Below, in pieces: positions 8,829 through 17,763 of a stretch of DNA of 64,000 bases (position 1 is the stretch's first letter; each line of letters begins with the position of its first letter). A program made the translations under genes and the position numbers. Source of the DNA: Aureisphaera galaxeae (GTDB lineage Bacteria; Bacteroidota; Bacteroidia; Flavobacteriales; Flavobacteriaceae); NCBI RefSeq assembly GCF_028561275.1, contig NZ_JAQQTF010000004.1, positions 248,001-312,000 of the forward strand, given 5' to 3'. Below the pieces are notes generated by a model that saw only the letters and a list, made by a program, of their open reading frames with translations, did not search any database and was not told the DNA's origin.

Positions 8829-9314
8829 TTAGTTACTGCTTGCTTGGTGCGAATGAATTTGAACTTTACCGGTTACTTTCTTAGGTTTCAGTTTTATGAC
8901 CCAGTCTCCCTTCATAGGTTCTTTAAAGGTTTTGTTGAGCTGGCCACAAACCGTTTCCGAGCTTTTTCCCGTGTTGGAAGAACTAGAATTAAGTTCACTC
9001 TCTACTGAAAAGTTTCCTTGCTTGTCTCCCTCGGGATTGTAAATTTCCATAGTCAGCGCACCAGAAGAAATATTACTGGACACCCCAATGTTAAGACACT
9101 TCACTTCGTCGGTCACGGAAATGGTGACAGATTCATTTTTCGAACTATCCTCTAAACTGATGGATTTAGTGGTAGAGCTACTGGAACAATTGTGGTTGTT
9201 GTTGTGATTGCTGTTGTGGTTACTATTGCTGTTGCTTCCACGCTGAGCAAATAGGGTAGGACCGCTTCCCAAAAGGAACATAACGAGTACGATAATTTTG
9301 ATTGATGTTTTCAT
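8829..9314 (-). CDS. Secreted Asn/Ser/His-rich protein of unknown function
   Basis: ATG at 9314 is preferred; the frame can also open at a TTG three codons upstream (9323). The signal peptide ends GPTLFAQ. A low-complexity segment of Asn, Ser and His (NSNSNHNSNHNNNHN) comes next, then a beta-rich domain of about 100 residues with two cysteines (KCLNIG and VCGQLN) that could form a disulphide. The protein ends in a QIHSHQ strand. The family is not recognised. The His/Asn tract could bind metal or be a flexible linker. It is first in the three-gene unit and has the best promoter there. Confidence 0.7.
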   Translation of the reverse strand: MKTSIKIIVLVMFLLGSGPTLFAQRGSNSNSNHNSNHNNNHNCSSSSTTKSISLEDSSKNESVTISVTDEVKCLNIGVSSNISSGALTMEIYNPEGDKQGNFSVESELNSSSSNTGKSSETVCGQLNKTFKEPMKGDWVIKLKPKKVTGKVQIHSHQASSN

Positions 9315-9344
9315 GACTTTCAATTTTTATGAATTCTGATAACA

Positions 9345-9375
9345 CAAATCTATTTTCAGCGAGGGCATTTGCCAA
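9345..9375 (-). promoter_or_regulatory. Promoter of the secreted protein / LuxR / Trx-MsrA unit
   Basis: On the minus strand TTG (9375-9373), 20 bases, then TAGATTTG (9352-9345) match the Bacteroidota TTG-N17-23-TAnnTTTG consensus. The predicted start of transcription lies about 25 bases before the ATG at 9314. Confidence 0.7.
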
Positions 9376-9458
9376 GTGAAAAGAGGCTGAAAAAAGAACG
9401 AAAAAAGTGCTAAAAACGTCTTAGCCCTTCTAAAATAAGGATATTTTTCTTCGATCAA

Positions 9459-9488
9459 TAAAAAAGGGCAGTGAATTCACCGCCCTTT
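9459..9488 (-). terminator. Intrinsic terminator after the acyl-CoA ligase gene
   Basis: The stem AAGGGC (9464-9469) pairs with GCCCTT (9482-9487) and the inner GTGAATTCAC extends it. On the minus strand it is followed by a T run (complement of 9459-9463), about 28 bases past the ligase stop. Confidence 0.85.
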
Positions 9489-9515
9489 CCTTTATCTATT
9501 ATCTATTGCTTACGA

Positions 9516-11294
9516 TTATTTCTCGTAGATTTTGTTGTACAGATCCATGTACTTCTGTTTAATCACCTTTCGTTTCATTTTCATGGTAGGGGTAAGGTGA
9601 CCATCTTCAATACTCCAGATGTCTGGCGTTAATTCGAATTTCTTGATCTTTTCCCATTTCCCGAAGCGCTCATTGAATTTTTCCACTTCTTTATTAATCC
9701 GCTTAATCAACACTTCGTTGGTATAGGCTTCTTTGGGATCGGTTGGGATGTTCTTTTCCTTTCTTTCGGACCAGTCCGCCACAAATTCCCAGTTGGGCTG
9801 AATAAGAGCCGCCGGCATTTTCTCGCCTTCTCCCACCACAAGAATCTGCTCAATGAAGCGCGATTGTTTCATGGCATTTTCTATAAGCTGTGGAGCCACA
9901 TATTTTCCACCACTGGTTTTGAACATGGATTTCTTACGGTCGGTGATTTTAAGGAAGCCATCTTCATCAATGATTCCGATATCTCCCGTATGAAAGAATC
10001 CATCTTTCAATACCTCGGCAGATTTTTCCGGGTCCTTGTAATACCCTTGCATTACTTGAGGCCCTTTGATAAGGATTTCCCCATCTTCGGCTATCTTTAC
10101 TTCTGTATCGGGAAGTGCCTTTCCTACCGTTCCAATTCTGAATCCACCATTACGCATATCATTAACCGATACCACAGGTGAGGTTTCGGTAAGACCGTAC
10201 CCTTCCATTACGGGACAGTCGGCCGCATTGAATACACGGGCCAATCTCGGTTGCAAGGCAGCACTACCAGAGGCAATGGCCTTTAGGTTTCCACCCAAGG
10301 CTTCTTGCCATTTACTGAAGATAAGTTTTCGGGCAATCTTTAATTTAAATTCGTACCATCCACCGTTCTGGCCATAGGGTTCCCATTTCAATCCTAAGCC
10401 AACAGCCCAGAAGAATAGTTTTTTCTTAATACCTGTAAGATCGGTTCCCTTGGCAATAATCTTATCGTATACTTTCTCTAAAAGTCGTGGTACGGCCGTC
10501 ATTACCTCGGGCTTCACTTCCTTTAGGTTATCGCTAATGGTTTCTAAACTTTCGGCGAAGTGAATGCTCACCCCACAATACTGGTACATGTACAATAGCA
10601 TGCGCTCGTAGATATGGCAAACGGGAAGGAAACTCAAGGCTTTAGAATTTCCCATTTCAATAGGCAGTCGTCCTCTACTGTGCTTAGCATTACTGGCAAT
10701 GTTCTTGTGCGAAAGCATAACCCCTTTCGGCTTTCCGGTCGTACCAGAGGTGTAGATTAATGTAGCCAGGTCATCCTCATGTACTGCTGCTTTTCGCTTT
10801 TCAACTTCTTCCTGCAAATCCAGATTTTCGTCCCCAAGTTTCAACACTTCGGACCAATTATCGCAACTACCAATTTCATCGAAGGAATATACGCCCTTCA
10901 ATGTGGGCACATTCCCTTTAATTTTGTTGATTTTCTCCAATACCTCGGTACAGGAAACAAAGCAATACTGTGATTCACTATGATTCAAGACATATTCGTA
11001 TTCCTCTTCAGAAATAGTAGGATAGATAGGCACATCTTGGGCTCCAGTTTGTAGGATTCCAATATCGCAGATATTCCATTCTGTGCGGTTGGTCATGGAA
11101 ATAATAGCGACTTTGTCATTGGGTTGTACCCCAAGTTTAATCAATCCACGGCTAATGGCATTGGCCTTATCAATGTACTCTTGTGTAGAGGTTTTTATCC
11201 ATTCCCCATTTACTTTGCTAACAAGTGCCCCTTCTTGAGGGTATTGTGCTAGTTGATAATAGGGGAAGTCGAACAGTCGTTTTACGTCGGTCAT
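9516..11294 (-). CDS. fadD: Long-chain acyl-CoA synthetase (AMP-forming)
   Basis: An AMP-binding ligase that activates fatty acids to acyl-CoA, feeding the fad operon nearby. The P-loop-like motif IYTSGTTGKPKG (about residues 179-190 from this start), the EGYGLTETSPV motif, and the FHTGDIG and KITDRKK adenylate motifs are all present. The start is set at ATG 11294 (MTDVKRLFDFPYY), which gives 592 residues and the usual beginning of this family; a frame from 11318 adds eight residues. Like other Bacteroidota long-chain ligases it is a soluble or peripheral membrane protein. It stands alone with its own terminator. Confidence 0.92.
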   Translation of the reverse strand: MTDVKRLFDFPYYQLAQYPQEGALVSKVNGEWIKTSTQEYIDKANAISRGLIKLGVQPNDKVAIISMTNRTEWNICDIGILQTGAQDVPIYPTISEEEYEYVLNHSESQYCFVSCTEVLEKINKIKGNVPTLKGVYSFDEIGSCDNWSEVLKLGDENLDLQEEVEKRKAAVHEDDLATLIYTSGTTGKPKGVMLSHKNIASNAKHSRGRLPIEMGNSKALSFLPVCHIYERMLLYMYQYCGVSIHFAESLETISDNLKEVKPEVMTAVPRLLEKVYDKIIAKGTDLTGIKKKLFFWAVGLGLKWEPYGQNGGWYEFKLKIARKLIFSKWQEALGGNLKAIASGSAALQPRLARVFNAADCPVMEGYGLTETSPVVSVNDMRNGGFRIGTVGKALPDTEVKIAEDGEILIKGPQVMQGYYKDPEKSAEVLKDGFFHTGDIGIIDEDGFLKITDRKKSMFKTSGGKYVAPQLIENAMKQSRFIEQILVVGEGEKMPAALIQPNWEFVADWSERKEKNIPTDPKEAYTNEVLIKRINKEVEKFNERFGKWEKIKKFELTPDIWSIEDGHLTPTMKMKRKVIKQKYMDLYNKIYEK

Positions 11295-11352
11295 AGTCTC
11301 ATATTTGTAGGAATGCAAAATAGCGAAAATTATCCAGTTTTATGATATCCAT

Positions 11353-11382
11353 AAAAAAATGGGATCCTTTTAAGAATCCCAT
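11353..11382 (-). terminator. Intrinsic terminator after carboxypeptidase 1
   Basis: ATGGGAT (11359-11365) pairs with ATCCCAT (11376-11382), followed on the minus strand by seven T (complement of 11353-11359). It is placed 30 bases past the stop of the carboxypeptidase gene. Confidence 0.85.
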
Positions 11383-11411
11383 AATTATGTATGTGTTTTA
11401 GTATGAAAAAC

Positions 11412-13790
11412 TTATAAGCGAACGATCTTAAAAGTCTGTGTGGTTTCTTGGTTAAAGAGTTTTAATAGATATACTCCACTGGCCAAATTACTGTAATCCA
11501 TTTCTTTGGATCCGCTATTGTTTAATTCACTTCGAATTAGCTGTCCTTGCAGGTTGTATATCTCTATGGAATAATTCTGAACCGAGGTAGTAATGCTCAA
11601 CACATCTTCCACAGGATTTGGATAAATACCAAAGGCTGATGTAGCAAATTCTGAAGTATTCAACACATCTTCGTTCACAATATTAATGGTTAGGTTGTCG
11701 AAATAAAGCCCATCTCGTATTCCTGAAGGACCCGAGGCCAATTGAAACCGTACCAAAATGTTCTCGCCTATATAATCACTAAGATCTATTTTTTCCAATA
11801 CCCAATCCAATTGAGTGCCATCGTAAACAGGCTCTCCCTCTGGCTGAATACCCTGTGGTTGACCCGCGTTGGTATAGATTCCGCATTGAGGAATCCAAGT
11901 GGTTCCATTGTCAATAGAGACTTCGAATTGGGCGTAGTCTTCATTGTTCTCTATATCCCAGCGGGCGAAAAAAGAAGCACTCGCGCCCATGGCGTCACTC
12001 AAATCTATAGGATCTGATATGGTGATAGCGGTATCTACATTGTTAGCGTATTGGGTGAAAGGGGAATCTGCAATGGAGCTCGGCGCACTTACAAAGATAA
12101 CGTCGTTAATCCCCCAATCATTGGTGTCGTAATTGTCGGTGGTGCTGTTTCCGGGATCATAGAATATGGGAACTTCCAATCCGAAGCGTTTTTCAACCAA
12201 CAATCGATTATCATAGGTTCCATTATTCACTACCAACTCAAAAACGATTAGATCTCCTGCTTGAGTTCCTGCTTCTAAGGTGTATTGTATACTTCCTGTA
12301 ACTACTTCCATAGGAGCTAATCCATTAAAAGATTGTGGGCTACCCACAGAGGCAATATTGGCAGATACAGGAACAAGACTTAAGGTATAATCATGGCTTT
12401 CGCTCAATCCCAGACGTTTAAATTCGAATTCTTGGTCTACCACAGCTTGGTCTCCAGTGTAGGTGCCGGATCTATCGAAAATGTTCACACCGTTGTTCGT
12501 CATTTTCGCGGAAGCAATATTAATGTACATCATATCCAAACAGGAAGGAATAATACGGTCCATAGGTAACCAGAATTGGTTTCCTATTTCTGGAAGGAAA
12601 GAGTAGATTTTGTTATGCGTTCCCACGGTGCCGTACATAAAATCGTTTACAGCACCAGAAATCCCGTTGGTTTTCACAAAAAAGTAATCGTTTCTGGAGG
12701 TCATTTCCCCGAGGAAGTCCAAATACAAATCGTGTTCTGGCGTAAATGCGGAACTGGTATAACCAAAGGGAAAGAAGATACCGTCTCCGTGACTGTGATT
12801 GTTTAAGGCCATGACAAAATCATGTTGTTCGCAAAACCAACGCATGGCTTGATTTTCCACTTCCGAAAAAGGAGCGGGCCCATGGTATACCTGACTGTTG
12901 GGATCGCTAGAAGTACCTTCACCACCCCAGGTATTGTTTGCCGGATCCCCGCCAATATAGTAGTCGTAGTTTCGGTTATTGTCTATACCATGCCCATCTT
13001 TTCGGTTTTTACGCCAAAATCCTCCACCGTTAGGATCGGTGAGTTCGTTGTATAGATATCCATCGGGATTAATAACGGGTACGAAGTACAATTCGGTGTT
13101 GTCTACAATCTCTTTGACTTCCTGATTGGTTTCGTAGTTCTCCAACAGGTACCACATAAAAAACAGGTTTTGCGATAAGGAAGTGGGTTCTCGCGCGTGG
13201 GTAATGGAGTTGTAAAGAATCTTGGGTTCACCCTCTGCACTGCTATTGGGGTTGTCACTAATCTTCACCCACTTAATGGGATTGCCTCCAATTGGGGGCG
13301 TTGTTGAGTTGTCGGGTTGACCTTCGGTGAGGAAGGTGCCGATATTGGCTGGAGCCGAAATGAGATCGGGATAAAGGGCCACCATATCGTCCAATTCATC
13401 CAAAAATTCTTGATAGGTATAGTATCCACCCATGCTTCCGAAATTCCAATTATCGGGTACTTCGTAGGCATTTCCGCAAACAGCGGCTTCCCTGTTTATG
13501 GTTACCTTTTTATTGTTTTGAAGAAAATAGGCTTTGGAATCTTCAATTAAAACATCCACTTTAAAACCCGCTTGCATGGCTTTTTGCACTTCGGAAACCG
13601 AAAAGTCACTGAGCACAAAGTTCTCTCTTAAGTTGATTCCATGGTCTACTGCGATTCCAAGGTTTAATAATGTGTTGATATCGCTGGGATCGTTGAAATG
13701 GATTTTAGCGCGTTGATGGATTTCCTGAACTTCTTGCGCAAAACCCGTAAGGCTAAACAGCAAGAGTGTTGATAAGATAAATCGTTTCAT
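11412..13790 (-). CDS. M14 zinc carboxypeptidase exported by T9SS (copy 1)
   Basis: A 792-residue secreted metallopeptidase. The signal peptide ends SLTGFAQ. The M14 catalytic domain runs from about 120 to 430: zinc ligands His198 and Glu201 in THAREP, a third ligand His in NNHSHGD, the substrate-carboxylate motif NRNYDYY, and the catalytic Glu in PEIGNQF. After it come beta-sandwich domains, including a CUB/jelly-roll-like domain with LYFDNLTINIV, and a C-terminal sorting domain (IYPNPVEDVLSI ... GVYLLKLFNQE). It should be released or surface-bound and trim peptides from the C-terminus. It is a paralogue of the gene at 15245-17647. Confidence 0.93.
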   Translation of the reverse strand: MKRFILSTLLLFSLTGFAQEVQEIHQRAKIHFNDPSDINTLLNLGIAVDHGINLRENFVLSDFSVSEVQKAMQAGFKVDVLIEDSKAYFLQNNKKVTINREAAVCGNAYEVPDNWNFGSMGGYYTYQEFLDELDDMVALYPDLISAPANIGTFLTEGQPDNSTTPPIGGNPIKWVKISDNPNSSAEGEPKILYNSITHAREPTSLSQNLFFMWYLLENYETNQEVKEIVDNTELYFVPVINPDGYLYNELTDPNGGGFWRKNRKDGHGIDNNRNYDYYIGGDPANNTWGGEGTSSDPNSQVYHGPAPFSEVENQAMRWFCEQHDFVMALNNHSHGDGIFFPFGYTSSAFTPEHDLYLDFLGEMTSRNDYFFVKTNGISGAVNDFMYGTVGTHNKIYSFLPEIGNQFWLPMDRIIPSCLDMMYINIASAKMTNNGVNIFDRSGTYTGDQAVVDQEFEFKRLGLSESHDYTLSLVPVSANIASVGSPQSFNGLAPMEVVTGSIQYTLEAGTQAGDLIVFELVVNNGTYDNRLLVEKRFGLEVPIFYDPGNSTTDNYDTNDWGINDVIFVSAPSSIADSPFTQYANNVDTAITISDPIDLSDAMGASASFFARWDIENNEDYAQFEVSIDNGTTWIPQCGIYTNAGQPQGIQPEGEPVYDGTQLDWVLEKIDLSDYIGENILVRFQLASGPSGIRDGLYFDNLTINIVNEDVLNTSEFATSAFGIYPNPVEDVLSITTSVQNYSIEIYNLQGQLIRSELNNSGSKEMDYSNLASGVYLLKLFNQETTQTFKIVRL

Positions 13791-13869
13791 TTTCTTTTCC
13801 GAATAGGTGAAGTGTTGCTAAGGTACGGCATAATTGCTAAGCTTCCACCTTCCAAGAGATTGATTGGAT

Positions 13870-13877
13870 TATATTTG
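13870..13877 (+). promoter_or_regulatory. -7 box for the hydroxylase/SUFU genes
   Basis: TATATTTG fits TAnnTTTG and stands 36 bases before the TTG start at 13914. No convincing -33 TTG is found at the right distance. Confidence 0.45.
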
Positions 13878-13913
13878 TGGCTTAATATGTCGTTAATCTT
13901 AAATAATTAGGCG

Positions 13914-14465
13914 TTGGAACTAGTGCAGCATACCGATCATATCATCACCATGAAGGGTTTTTGGAACCCCGAAGAATGCGATAAGTATATCAGAATAAGT
14001 GAGGCTTATGGGTATGAAGCAGCGACCGTGCAAACCGATTTTGGGCAGAGAAGGGTGGATCATATACGAAACAATAAAAGGGTGCAGTATACCAATGAAG
14101 ATTTAGCGCTGGGGATTTGGGAAGCTGTAAAAGATCACGTACCGAATGCTTATGGAAAAAGTACCGCTATCGGATTAAACGAACGTTTCCGGTTTTATAA
14201 ATATGGTTCGCTTCAGGAATTTAAAAAGCATCGGGATCAGAGCTTTATTAGAAATGCATCCGAAGCCAGTTTTTACACTTTTATGATTTACCTGAATGAT
14301 GGTTTTACGGGAGGAACAACTGAATTCAATGACCTGAAAATTGTACCCGAAAAAGGAATGGCCTTGATATTTCGTCATGACTTGGAACATGCCGGAAATC
14401 CTGTGGAAGAGGGTGTAAAATATGTGCTACGGACCGATATTATGTTTAGGCTGCCAAATGACTAA
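13914..14465 (+). CDS. 2OG-Fe(II) oxygenase, prolyl 4-hydroxylase type
   Basis: A 183-residue soluble protein matching the catalytic core of the P4Hc family, which hydroxylates proline or other side chains using Fe(II), O2 and 2-oxoglutarate. Iron ligands are likely His106 and Asp108 in KKHRDQS and His159 in DLEHAG; a basic residue for 2-oxoglutarate (Lys169 or Arg173) follows in KYVLRTDIMF. The glycine-rich GGTTEF strand is present. The frame opens with TTG (13914); a GTG at 13923 or ATG near 13950 are alternatives, the last of which would cut the N-terminal strand. There is no signal peptide, so the target is cytoplasmic. The SUFU gene follows 17 bases downstream. Confidence 0.85.
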   Translation: MELVQHTDHIITMKGFWNPEECDKYIRISEAYGYEAATVQTDFGQRRVDHIRNNKRVQYTNEDLALGIWEAVKDHVPNAYGKSTAIGLNERFRFYKYGSLQEFKKHRDQSFIRNASEASFYTFMIYLNDGFTGGTTEFNDLKIVPEKGMALIFRHDLEHAGNPVEEGVKYVLRTDIMFRLPND

Positions 14466-14482
14466 TTGAAACTAGAAAGCAA

Positions 14483-15184
14483 ATGGAAGGGTATCAGAAT
14501 CCATTTTTAGAAAGGAAGCATTATTATGAACACACAGAGTGGATAGCAGAGCACATTTCACAATACTTTGGTGAGAGCCCAGCTTCTGTTTTTACTGAGA
14601 TACCTGTTCTGGATTTACGGGTAGATGTGCATCTCATCAGACCAGAGAATGCACCATTCAATATACTTTTAACATCAGGGATGAGCACTTTGGAAATGGA
14701 AGTTGATGAAGGAATCGAAAATCCTGAGGAATTGGCGTTTGCGGAATTGATGCTTTTGATTCCAAAAAATATCGAATTTGGGCAAGTGTATACAGGAGAA
14801 AATGTGAACGATTGGATATTGACAATTCTGAAAAGAACGGCGAAATTCCCACATTTCTATAATACTTGGATAGGGGTAGGACATACCATTCAAGCAGAAG
14901 CAGATTTGTCCCCTTATGGACATGATACCGATTATGTGGCTGGAATCATTCTTCCTTCGCTCACTTTTGATCGTAATTTCACGGAAATTCGCAGGGATGG
15001 AAGGAAAATCAACATTTACTGTATACTTCCTTTGTATATGAATGAACTCGAATTCAAGATTGAAAAAGGCTACAATGCTTTCGTAGATTTATTGAAAAAG
15101 TGGAATGGTCCTGAAATTCTTGATCTTAATAGAGAAAATCTCATTTCGAAGAAATCCCTTTGGGATAGATTCCTGAGAAAGTAG
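14483..15184 (+). CDS. Suppressor-of-fused (SUFU) domain protein
   Basis: A 233-residue cytoplasmic protein. The mid-region follows the SUFU family pattern: an acidic strand VDVHLI, then ILLTSGMS, ELMLLIPK, the ENVNDWILTILKRTAKFPH helix read in pieces, the GHTI turn, and a C-terminal FVDLLKKW helix. In bacteria SUFU-fold proteins are often found as immunity proteins of polymorphic toxins, but there is no toxin gene nearby. Here it is co-directional with, and 17 bases after, a 2OG oxygenase, so a joint function is possible. No catalytic residues are expected. Confidence 0.78.
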   Translation: MEGYQNPFLERKHYYEHTEWIAEHISQYFGESPASVFTEIPVLDLRVDVHLIRPENAPFNILLTSGMSTLEMEVDEGIENPEELAFAELMLLIPKNIEFGQVYTGENVNDWILTILKRTAKFPHFYNTWIGVGHTIQAEADLSPYGHDTDYVAGIILPSLTFDRNFTEIRRDGRKINIYCILPLYMNELEFKIEKGYNAFVDLLKKWNGPEILDLNRENLISKKSLWDRFLRK

Positions 15185-15191
15185 TGGCATT

Positions 15192-15218
15192 AAAAAAAGG
15201 CCCCCAATTGGGAGCCTT
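15192..15218 (-). terminator. Terminator after carboxypeptidase 2
   Basis: AAGGC-CCCC (15197-15205) pairs with GGGA-GCCTT (15210-15218) around AATT with one mismatch. On the minus strand a run of seven T follows. On the plus strand there is A instead of T, so it serves the leftward gene and is at best a weak stop for the SUFU transcript. Confidence 0.75.
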
Positions 15219-15244
15219 AAAAAATCTATTATTTAGGTGTGCCT

Positions 15245-17647
15245 TTACAGGCGAACAATCTTAAAGGTTTGTACGGTATCTTCGGAAGATAACTTCAAAA
15301 GATAAACGCCAGTTGCGTAGTTGCTATAGTCCAATACTTTAGAACCGTTGTTGTTTTTTTCACGGCTTACCAATTGTCCCTGTAGGTTGAAGATTTCAAC
15401 CGTATAGTTCTGCAGGGGAGTGGTAATGCTCAAAATATCTTCTACTGGATTCGGGTAAATACTGAAAGCACTCGTGGTATTATCTCCTATGGCCAATGTC
15501 CCATCATCGATTACGTTGATCTGAAGGTCATCGAAATAGAATCCATCGTCACGAACACCACCATCCGATCTAAATTCGAAACGTACAAGGATGTTTTCAC
15601 CTAGGTAGTCACTTAAATCGATCTCTTCGAATACCCATGGAATTTGAGTTCCGTCGTACAATGGCTCTCCTTCTGGTTGGAATCCGTTGTCGCTACCTGC
15701 ATTGGTAAACTTTCCGCATTGTGGTTCCCAAGTACTACCACCATCGGTAGATACCTCGAACTGCGCATAATCCCAGTTGTTTTCAATATCCCATCGTGCA
15801 TAGAACGTTACGTTAGCGCCGGCCGCATTGGTAAGGTCTATGGGGTCACTTAACGTAATGGTTTCGTTTGCGTTGTTTTGATAGTTTCCACTAGGAGATT
15901 CCGTAATGGAACTTGTAGGGGAAACATAGGTCGTAGTAGTTGTACTCCATCCGTTGTTGTCGAAATTATCGGTAGTACTGTCTCCTGGATCTTGGAAAAT
16001 AGCTACCAAAGAACCAAACTTTTTGCTCACGGTAATGATGTTGTCGTAAGCTCCGTTATTCACCACCAACTCATATACTACGTCATCACCAGATTGAGTA
16101 CTGGCATCCAAGGTGTATGAAATACTTCCGTTATCTGTGTCTAGGGTTTGCATTCCTGTAAAGTTCACAGGGGATCCAGCCGAAGTAATATTGGCAGATA
16201 CTGGATTTAGACTTACTGTGAAGTCTCCAGATCCAGAAAGACCCAAACGATGAATATCGAATGTAGCATCTACATTGGTATTGTCTCCTATGTATTGCGA
16301 TCCTGTATCGGTTACGGCTGCATAATTGTTTACCATTTTGGCCGAGGTAAGGTTTAGGTACATCATGCTCTTGCAGATACTTTCTATCTGACTGGCAGCT
16401 GGCCAAAAGGAAGGTCCAATTTCAGGAGTAAAGGCATACACACTGTTGTGCGTTCCTACCGTACCGTACATAAAGTCATCACTATCTCCAGCGGCAGGAT
16501 ATAGATCGGCAGAGATCATATTGGCAAATCCATTACGGGAAACAAGTTCTGCAGAAACCCCCTGGAACAAAGCGTCTTCGGGAGTGGGTACATTGTCGGT
16601 ATAACCGTAAGGATATAATAATAAGTTTCCAGAGGTGTGGTTATTGAAAGCCATTACAAAGTCATGGTTTTCTACCATCCATCGCATGGCCTGGTTTTCT
16701 ACTTCAGAGAAAGGCGCAGCTCCGTGGTATACATCACTATTCGGATCGCTGGAAGTTCCTTCTCCACCCCAAACTCCATTACTTGGATTTCCATCTATAT
16801 AATAGTCGTAATTACGGTTGTTGTCGACCCCATGACCACCTTTACGATTCTTACGCCAGAAACCACCACCATTAGGATCGGTTTTCTGGTTGTAGAGATA
16901 CCCATCGGGATTTACCACAGGTACAAAATACAATTCTGTGTTGTCTACAATGCTTTGTATTTCGGGATCGCTATCGTAGTTTTCCAACAAATACCACATG
17001 TAGAAAATAAGTTGCGATAGGGAAGCGGGTTCCCTTGCGTGGTGAATCGCAGTATATAGGATTTTTGGCTCGCCTTCGTTAGAAGTATCGGCATTGTCGC
17101 TAATACGAACCCATTTAATTCCATTTCCTCCAATAGGTGGAGTGGTGGAAGGATCCGGCTGACCTTCGGTTAAGAAGTTATGGATGTTTTCTTTGGCCGT
17201 GATGAGGTTAGGGTAGGCGGCACGCATTTCGTCCAATTCGTTCAGCATTTCCTGGTAGGTAAAATATCCACCCATGGTTCCTTGGTGGAAATTTGCAGGA
17301 GTCTGATAATCACCGGCTGCGTCGTCACAACTTGGGTTGCTGGAACGAGGAGCCATTCCTAAGGTTTCGTTTTGCTTCAGAAAATGAGCTGTGGCATCTT
17401 CAATCAAAACCTCAACCTGAAATCCATTGGCACGTGCACGGTCCAATTCGGAAACGGAAAATTCATTAATCACAAAATGTCCCTTTTTGTGAATTCCATG
17501 TTCTACGGGAATGTCCAAAGCAGCCAATCGGCTTAGGTCATCAGGTTGATTGAATGAGATCTTTGCGCGCTGATAGATTTCGCGTACATCTTGCGAAAAT
17601 CCAAGAGCAGAAATTAGTAATAAGGTGGTAAGTAAAAGTTTTTTCAT
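15245..17647 (-). CDS. M14 zinc carboxypeptidase exported by T9SS (copy 2)
   Basis: An 800-residue paralogue of copy 1 with the same architecture: signal peptide ending ALGFSQ, inhibitory or pro-segment, M14 domain, jelly-roll domain (FYFDDLQINVI) and T9SS sorting domain (IYPNPVEDILSITT). Zinc motif HHAREP, NRNYDYY, NNHTSGN and catalytic PEIGPSFW are intact. Differences from copy 1 are concentrated in the loop after the third ligand (SHGDG versus TSGNL) and the linker domains, which may shift specificity. The pair sits on one strand with two unrelated genes on the other strand between them, so it is not a simple adjacent duplication. Confidence 0.93.
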   Translation of the reverse strand: MKKLLLTTLLLISALGFSQDVREIYQRAKISFNQPDDLSRLAALDIPVEHGIHKKGHFVINEFSVSELDRARANGFQVEVLIEDATAHFLKQNETLGMAPRSSNPSCDDAAGDYQTPANFHQGTMGGYFTYQEMLNELDEMRAAYPNLITAKENIHNFLTEGQPDPSTTPPIGGNGIKWVRISDNADTSNEGEPKILYTAIHHAREPASLSQLIFYMWYLLENYDSDPEIQSIVDNTELYFVPVVNPDGYLYNQKTDPNGGGFWRKNRKGGHGVDNNRNYDYYIDGNPSNGVWGGEGTSSDPNSDVYHGAAPFSEVENQAMRWMVENHDFVMAFNNHTSGNLLLYPYGYTDNVPTPEDALFQGVSAELVSRNGFANMISADLYPAAGDSDDFMYGTVGTHNSVYAFTPEIGPSFWPAASQIESICKSMMYLNLTSAKMVNNYAAVTDTGSQYIGDNTNVDATFDIHRLGLSGSGDFTVSLNPVSANITSAGSPVNFTGMQTLDTDNGSISYTLDASTQSGDDVVYELVVNNGAYDNIITVSKKFGSLVAIFQDPGDSTTDNFDNNGWSTTTTTYVSPTSSITESPSGNYQNNANETITLSDPIDLTNAAGANVTFYARWDIENNWDYAQFEVSTDGGSTWEPQCGKFTNAGSDNGFQPEGEPLYDGTQIPWVFEEIDLSDYLGENILVRFEFRSDGGVRDDGFYFDDLQINVIDDGTLAIGDNTTSAFSIYPNPVEDILSITTPLQNYTVEIFNLQGQLVSREKNNNGSKVLDYSNYATGVYLLKLSSEDTVQTFKIVRL

Positions 17648-17648
17648 T

Positions 17649-17752
17649 TTGGGGTCAATCGTTATTTAGGTTTAAGTGTATTTGGTCTCACAACGTAAAT
17701 ATAACTTACATATTATAAGAAAAAGACCAATGTGAGATTTTTATGACCCCAA
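17649..17752 (-). promoter_or_regulatory. Leader of carboxypeptidase 2 with nested inverted repeats
   Basis: TTGGGGTCA (17649-17657) and TGACCCCAA (17744-17752) form a perfect 9-bp inverted repeat around about 86 bases; one arm ends one base before the start codon. Inside, TTGGTC (17682-17687) can pair with GACCAA (17725-17730) and TCTCACA (17686-17692) with TGTGAGA (17731-17737); the two overlap and exclude each other. A -7-like TATATTTA lies at 17703-17696 (minus strand). This looks like a structured leader or operator, but no mechanism is known. Confidence 0.45.
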
Positions 17753-17763
17753 TCTCATAGAAA

